From contig OX235274.1 of the NCBI GenBank assembly GCA_944472155.2, positions 31,866,052 to 31,930,051 of the forward strand: a DNA stretch of 64,000 nucleotides, written 5' to 3'. Shown in pieces: positions 61,217-64,000 of the stretch; the first letter of the stretch is position 1; every line of letters starts with the position of its first letter. Position numbers and translations under genes: made by a program. Origin of the DNA: Trichobilharzia szidati. Lineage: Eukaryota > Platyhelminthes > Trematoda > Strigeidida > Schistosomatidae. The notes below the pieces were generated by a model, which was not told where the DNA came from, made no database searches, and saw only the letters and a list, made by a program, of their open reading frames with translations.

Positions 61217-61689
61217 TTAAATAAACGACGACAAGAAATCGTGACTTCGTTGTTAAAAATGGTGACTTTACAAGGCTGAACAGGAAAAAAAGAGCACAAA
61301 AGTTTCAGCTAAATAAGAATGAAACGGGTAAACATTTTGATACTACAATACTAATATTTACCATAAACAAATAAAGTCTGGGCGTTTTGTCTTTAGAAAA
61401 CAGTATGGAAAATAAGTTTACTTCGAGAGAGATACAAAAGTATAATTATTGTGAGACAAGTGCGCAGATCAATGAAACAGAACAATAGTACTATCCAAAT
61501 GTCACCAAGTATCATTGAATACTGACTTCAAATGGTAATGAAAAAACTGCAGGTGACAAAAATACAGACAAGGTTGCCCTATGTATCAACTGACAATCTA
61601 AAATCAGTGGAGTAGTAGATTTATGGCATTTTGCTGAATGAGGAAGGTGTTGGCGTTTTCCCCAGCTATAGTCGAATTCATTAAGTCTA
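61217..61689. other. Upstream flank of ULK3
   Basis: This holds the 5' UTR and promoter if they are short. I see no clear TATA box, CpG-rich block or trans-splice acceptor, and no repeat. Confidence 0.4.
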
Positions 61690-63120
61690 CAGTGAGCGCT
61701 TCACCCTTCGACAGATTCTGGAACATAGGCATACTTACCGTCGGCGTCCAACAATCGTCATATTTCATGACCTGAAAGCGGCATTCGATTCTATCGACCG
61801 AGAGGGACTATGGAAATGCTAGGCTGTAAAGGGAATGCCGAGAAAATACATTGCACTGATCAAGGCACTTTACTCGAACTCATGAGAGTTGTCATCTGAA
61901 GCGGTGACAACTAGTGGTGTCCGTCAGGGGTGCCTATTATCTCCATTTCTATTCAATTTCATCATAGATGTGCTATTGGACTTAACCCTAAGTGAATTCT
62001 GAGACTCAAGAACTGACTTGTTACCAGAGAATAATCTTGTTGACTTAGAATATGCAGATGATATAGTCCTTCTAGGTGAAGACGCCAACAAAATGTAGAG
62101 TCTTCCGAACACCTTGACAGGCAGCAATCTGCGAATGTTTGGCATGCGATTCGCTCCCGCCAAGTGTAAGATGGTGCTAGAGGACTGGACTACATTGACT
62201 CATTCCTAGCTTAGAAATAGGGAGTGAAGTGGTTGATGGAGCGTGTTGACCGCTTCAATTATTTGGGAAGTTGCATCAGCCAACGCCAGATAGGTTGATC
62301 GCTGACAAATTTTCAGCACGGATACAGAAGGCTCGTTTGGCATACGCCAGTTTACGCCGTCTCTGGAGTAGACATGATATCCGGATGGCTGTGAACCAAA
62401 GGGCGCATCTACTGCTCAGCAGTCAATTTGCTCCATCATCCTTCATGTCTGTGAGACATGGCCATTGAAAATTGAAGACATGAAAAGGCTGGCTAGCTGT
62501 CTTTGATCATAAGTGCCTGAGTTCCATCTCCCGTGTTAAGTGGTACAATAAGGTGAGCAATGTTGAGGTGAGGATTCGGTAGACAGCTAAGTAAGGAAGG
62601 CAAATCAATAGAGGAGGCTGTCAAGTTACATCGACTGAGATGGTTAGGAAATGCGTTACGCATACATCCATAGCCATCTCCTTCTTCGATGGGTAGTGTT
62701 ATGTGACAGGATGGATCAGGTTGGAAAAGAGCCAGTGGTGGTCGAACCAAAACATGGCCTCATCAGTCAATCCAATCCACAACAGTTAGTTCAAGCCAGC
62801 CGCCACGTAGGGAGGTGTAGAATTCTTGGTTGGGGTCCTCGGGACAGTAAAAACAATGAAGGCTGGAGACAATTGGTGATATGGCTCAAAGCAATCGTTC
62901 TCCATGACGGTGTAGATGCATCCACTCCTTGTGACTTATAATTTCCAATAAAACTATATTGTCCTTCGATACTATTATTCCTTTTGCCTCATATCTCTGT
63001 TTACTTTCTCTCTCTTTTGAACCTCTTTTTACTTTCTTCTCTTGCTTTGTGTGCTAAGTGAAGTGTGGCAACTCGAACTGCTGCACATCGGTGCAAAGTT
63101 TTACGCTGAAACCAGTCAGA
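61690..63120 (+). mobile_element. RTE-like LINE, RT end plus full 3' end
   Basis: The longest 3' piece in the window. RT motif A region (FHDLKAAFDSIDRE, 61768-61806), motif [21 protein letters not shown], catalytic LEYADDIVLLGEDANKM (62045-62097), then [31 protein letters not shown] and the 3' UTR to CGCTGAAACCAGTCAGACAG. Many frameshifts and stops make it inactive. The endonuclease and N-terminal RT are absent. Confidence 0.87.
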
Positions 63121-63125
63121 CAGAG

Positions 63126-63539
63126 AGCACTGGAAAAACTTTTTGAGTCCAGCAGGTTGTCCCCATTAACTGCTTTACTAGCTAATTTACAGAGAATTAG
63201 GATACTGCCAATTGACTAGTAAAGACCACTAAATATTCTATTTCACAACAGGATATGCTGTCACTATAACACATAATATCACCATTAATACAGTGTCAAA
63301 AATAATTTGTAGTCTAATCGGAACATATGAACAATGAACTTCAAAGCAAAACATAGACTCCATAACAGAGCAAAGGCGTATTGGTCATGTATTCCTAGTC
63401 GACAAACACTGACATCCCATATTATGAGATACAAAAATCTCATCATGGTTGGTTCATTGAGATGATATTGTCATGAAAGGACTGTCTATAAGTTATTTCG
63501 TACTGTGGCATTCAACTTGAAATCTCTTCCACCTAACTG
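63126..63539. other. Nothing recognised
   Basis: Spacer between the LINE and a further LINE-derived segment. Confidence 0.45.
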
Positions 63540-63600
63540 ACCTAGGCAGCATCGTTTCAACTCCTGGCAGACGGCGCAGATGGCGAGTTCAAAATCAAAC
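63540..63600 (+). mobile_element. LINE remnant, second family
   Basis: GACCTAGGCAGCATCGTTTC..CTGGCAGACGG matches the [12 protein letters not shown] block of the 28745 copy. Only a short piece is present. Confidence 0.5.
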
Positions 63601-63602
63601 GT

Positions 63603-63869
63603 ATGGACAAATTCTTGGTTCTAGACAAAACAGGCCACAAAGACTCTGTTAGGATCGGTCGTTTGATAGAGGCCTACCTAGAAAGCAAAACTATGAGCCC
63701 TGAACTAGTTGTTCCGAATAATACACAGCTGACTGAGTACCCACTAGTCCTCGAGGAAGCAACCAGAACCGCGAAGGCGATCGGGGCCTCTAACGGGACC
63801 CAAGGGAATACAAATTCAAGACTGCCCGTGAGGTTCCTAGAGCACCTTCATGCTTACCTTACAGGATAA
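63603..63869 (+). other. Open frame of unknown origin, 88 codons
   Basis: Starts MDKFLVLDKTGHKDSVRIGR and ends LEHLHAYLTG before TAA. The base composition and amino acid mix look protein-like (charged, few Cys). I cannot assign a domain. It could be part of a retroelement ORF or an exon of another gene that runs beyond the window. No splice sites are convincing. Confidence 0.35.
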
Positions 63870-64000
63870 GATGATGGTACCCCACTTTCCCAGAAAGGTA
63901 GTCTAATCTGTTTATGGTACTCTCTTTTATGCATATAGATTATTTTTCGCTGAATCTTGCATTATAAATTAAGTGTATTGTTTCAATGACTGTACATGGA

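Noticed and set aside
60711..60763. Possible non-canonical (GT-TG or AC) splice acceptor for ULK3 exon 4
   Set aside because: At first no AG seemed to keep the frame. The AG of GCGTAG at 60712-60711 does keep it and gives the family-like QQL-AL-ALQYL, so the intron is an ordinary 53-bp GT-AG intron.

Overview
This window is eukaryotic and very rich in repeats. It most likely comes from a blood fluke (Schistosoma or a close digenean). Three things suggest this: RTE-type LINEs resembling schistosome SR2, many Penelope-like element (PLE) fragments with GIY-YIG domains, and tRNA-derived short repeats carrying hammerhead ribozymes, a combination known from the Sm-alpha repeats of S. mansoni. The host gene also has the schistosome intron layout, with tiny 5' introns and very large 3' introns. 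The species call is inference.

Only one host gene can be supported. It is a ULK3-type serine/threonine kinase on the minus strand, running from the ATG at 61216 to the stop at 11011. I assembled 12 exons by eye. All junctions are GT-AG and phase-consistent, giving 607 codons: a kinase domain (exons 1-7), one MIT domain (exons 7-10) and a long Ser/Asn/Gln-rich tail (exons 11-12). Introns 1-3 are 51-62 bp. Introns 4-11 are 1.6-12.3 kb and hold most of the window's repeats.

The rest is a mosaic of degraded elements. There are RTE-like LINE pieces (mostly 3' ends), a second LINE family with a YLGSI...GGTDEDVKS domain, one CR1/jockey-like RT fragment, and about eight PLE fragments. There are also several tRNA-derived SINE families (called A, B, C, D, E and G here) and three repeats I do not recognise (F, H, I). 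Several insertions can be dated relative to each other because their target-site duplications are visible.

The most interesting signal is that three different tRNA-headed families (A, B, D) each carry a hammerhead motif just downstream of the tRNA-like part. All three have the same design: a GAAA followed by a 6-base palindromic stem III, then a UC cleavage site. One D copy (51667-51711, minus strand) has an apparently perfect core and lies in sense orientation in ULK3 intron 6. A second near-perfect copy lies in intron 7. Elements of several families also recur as diverged head-to-head foldbacks, and A and B also appear as tandem units.
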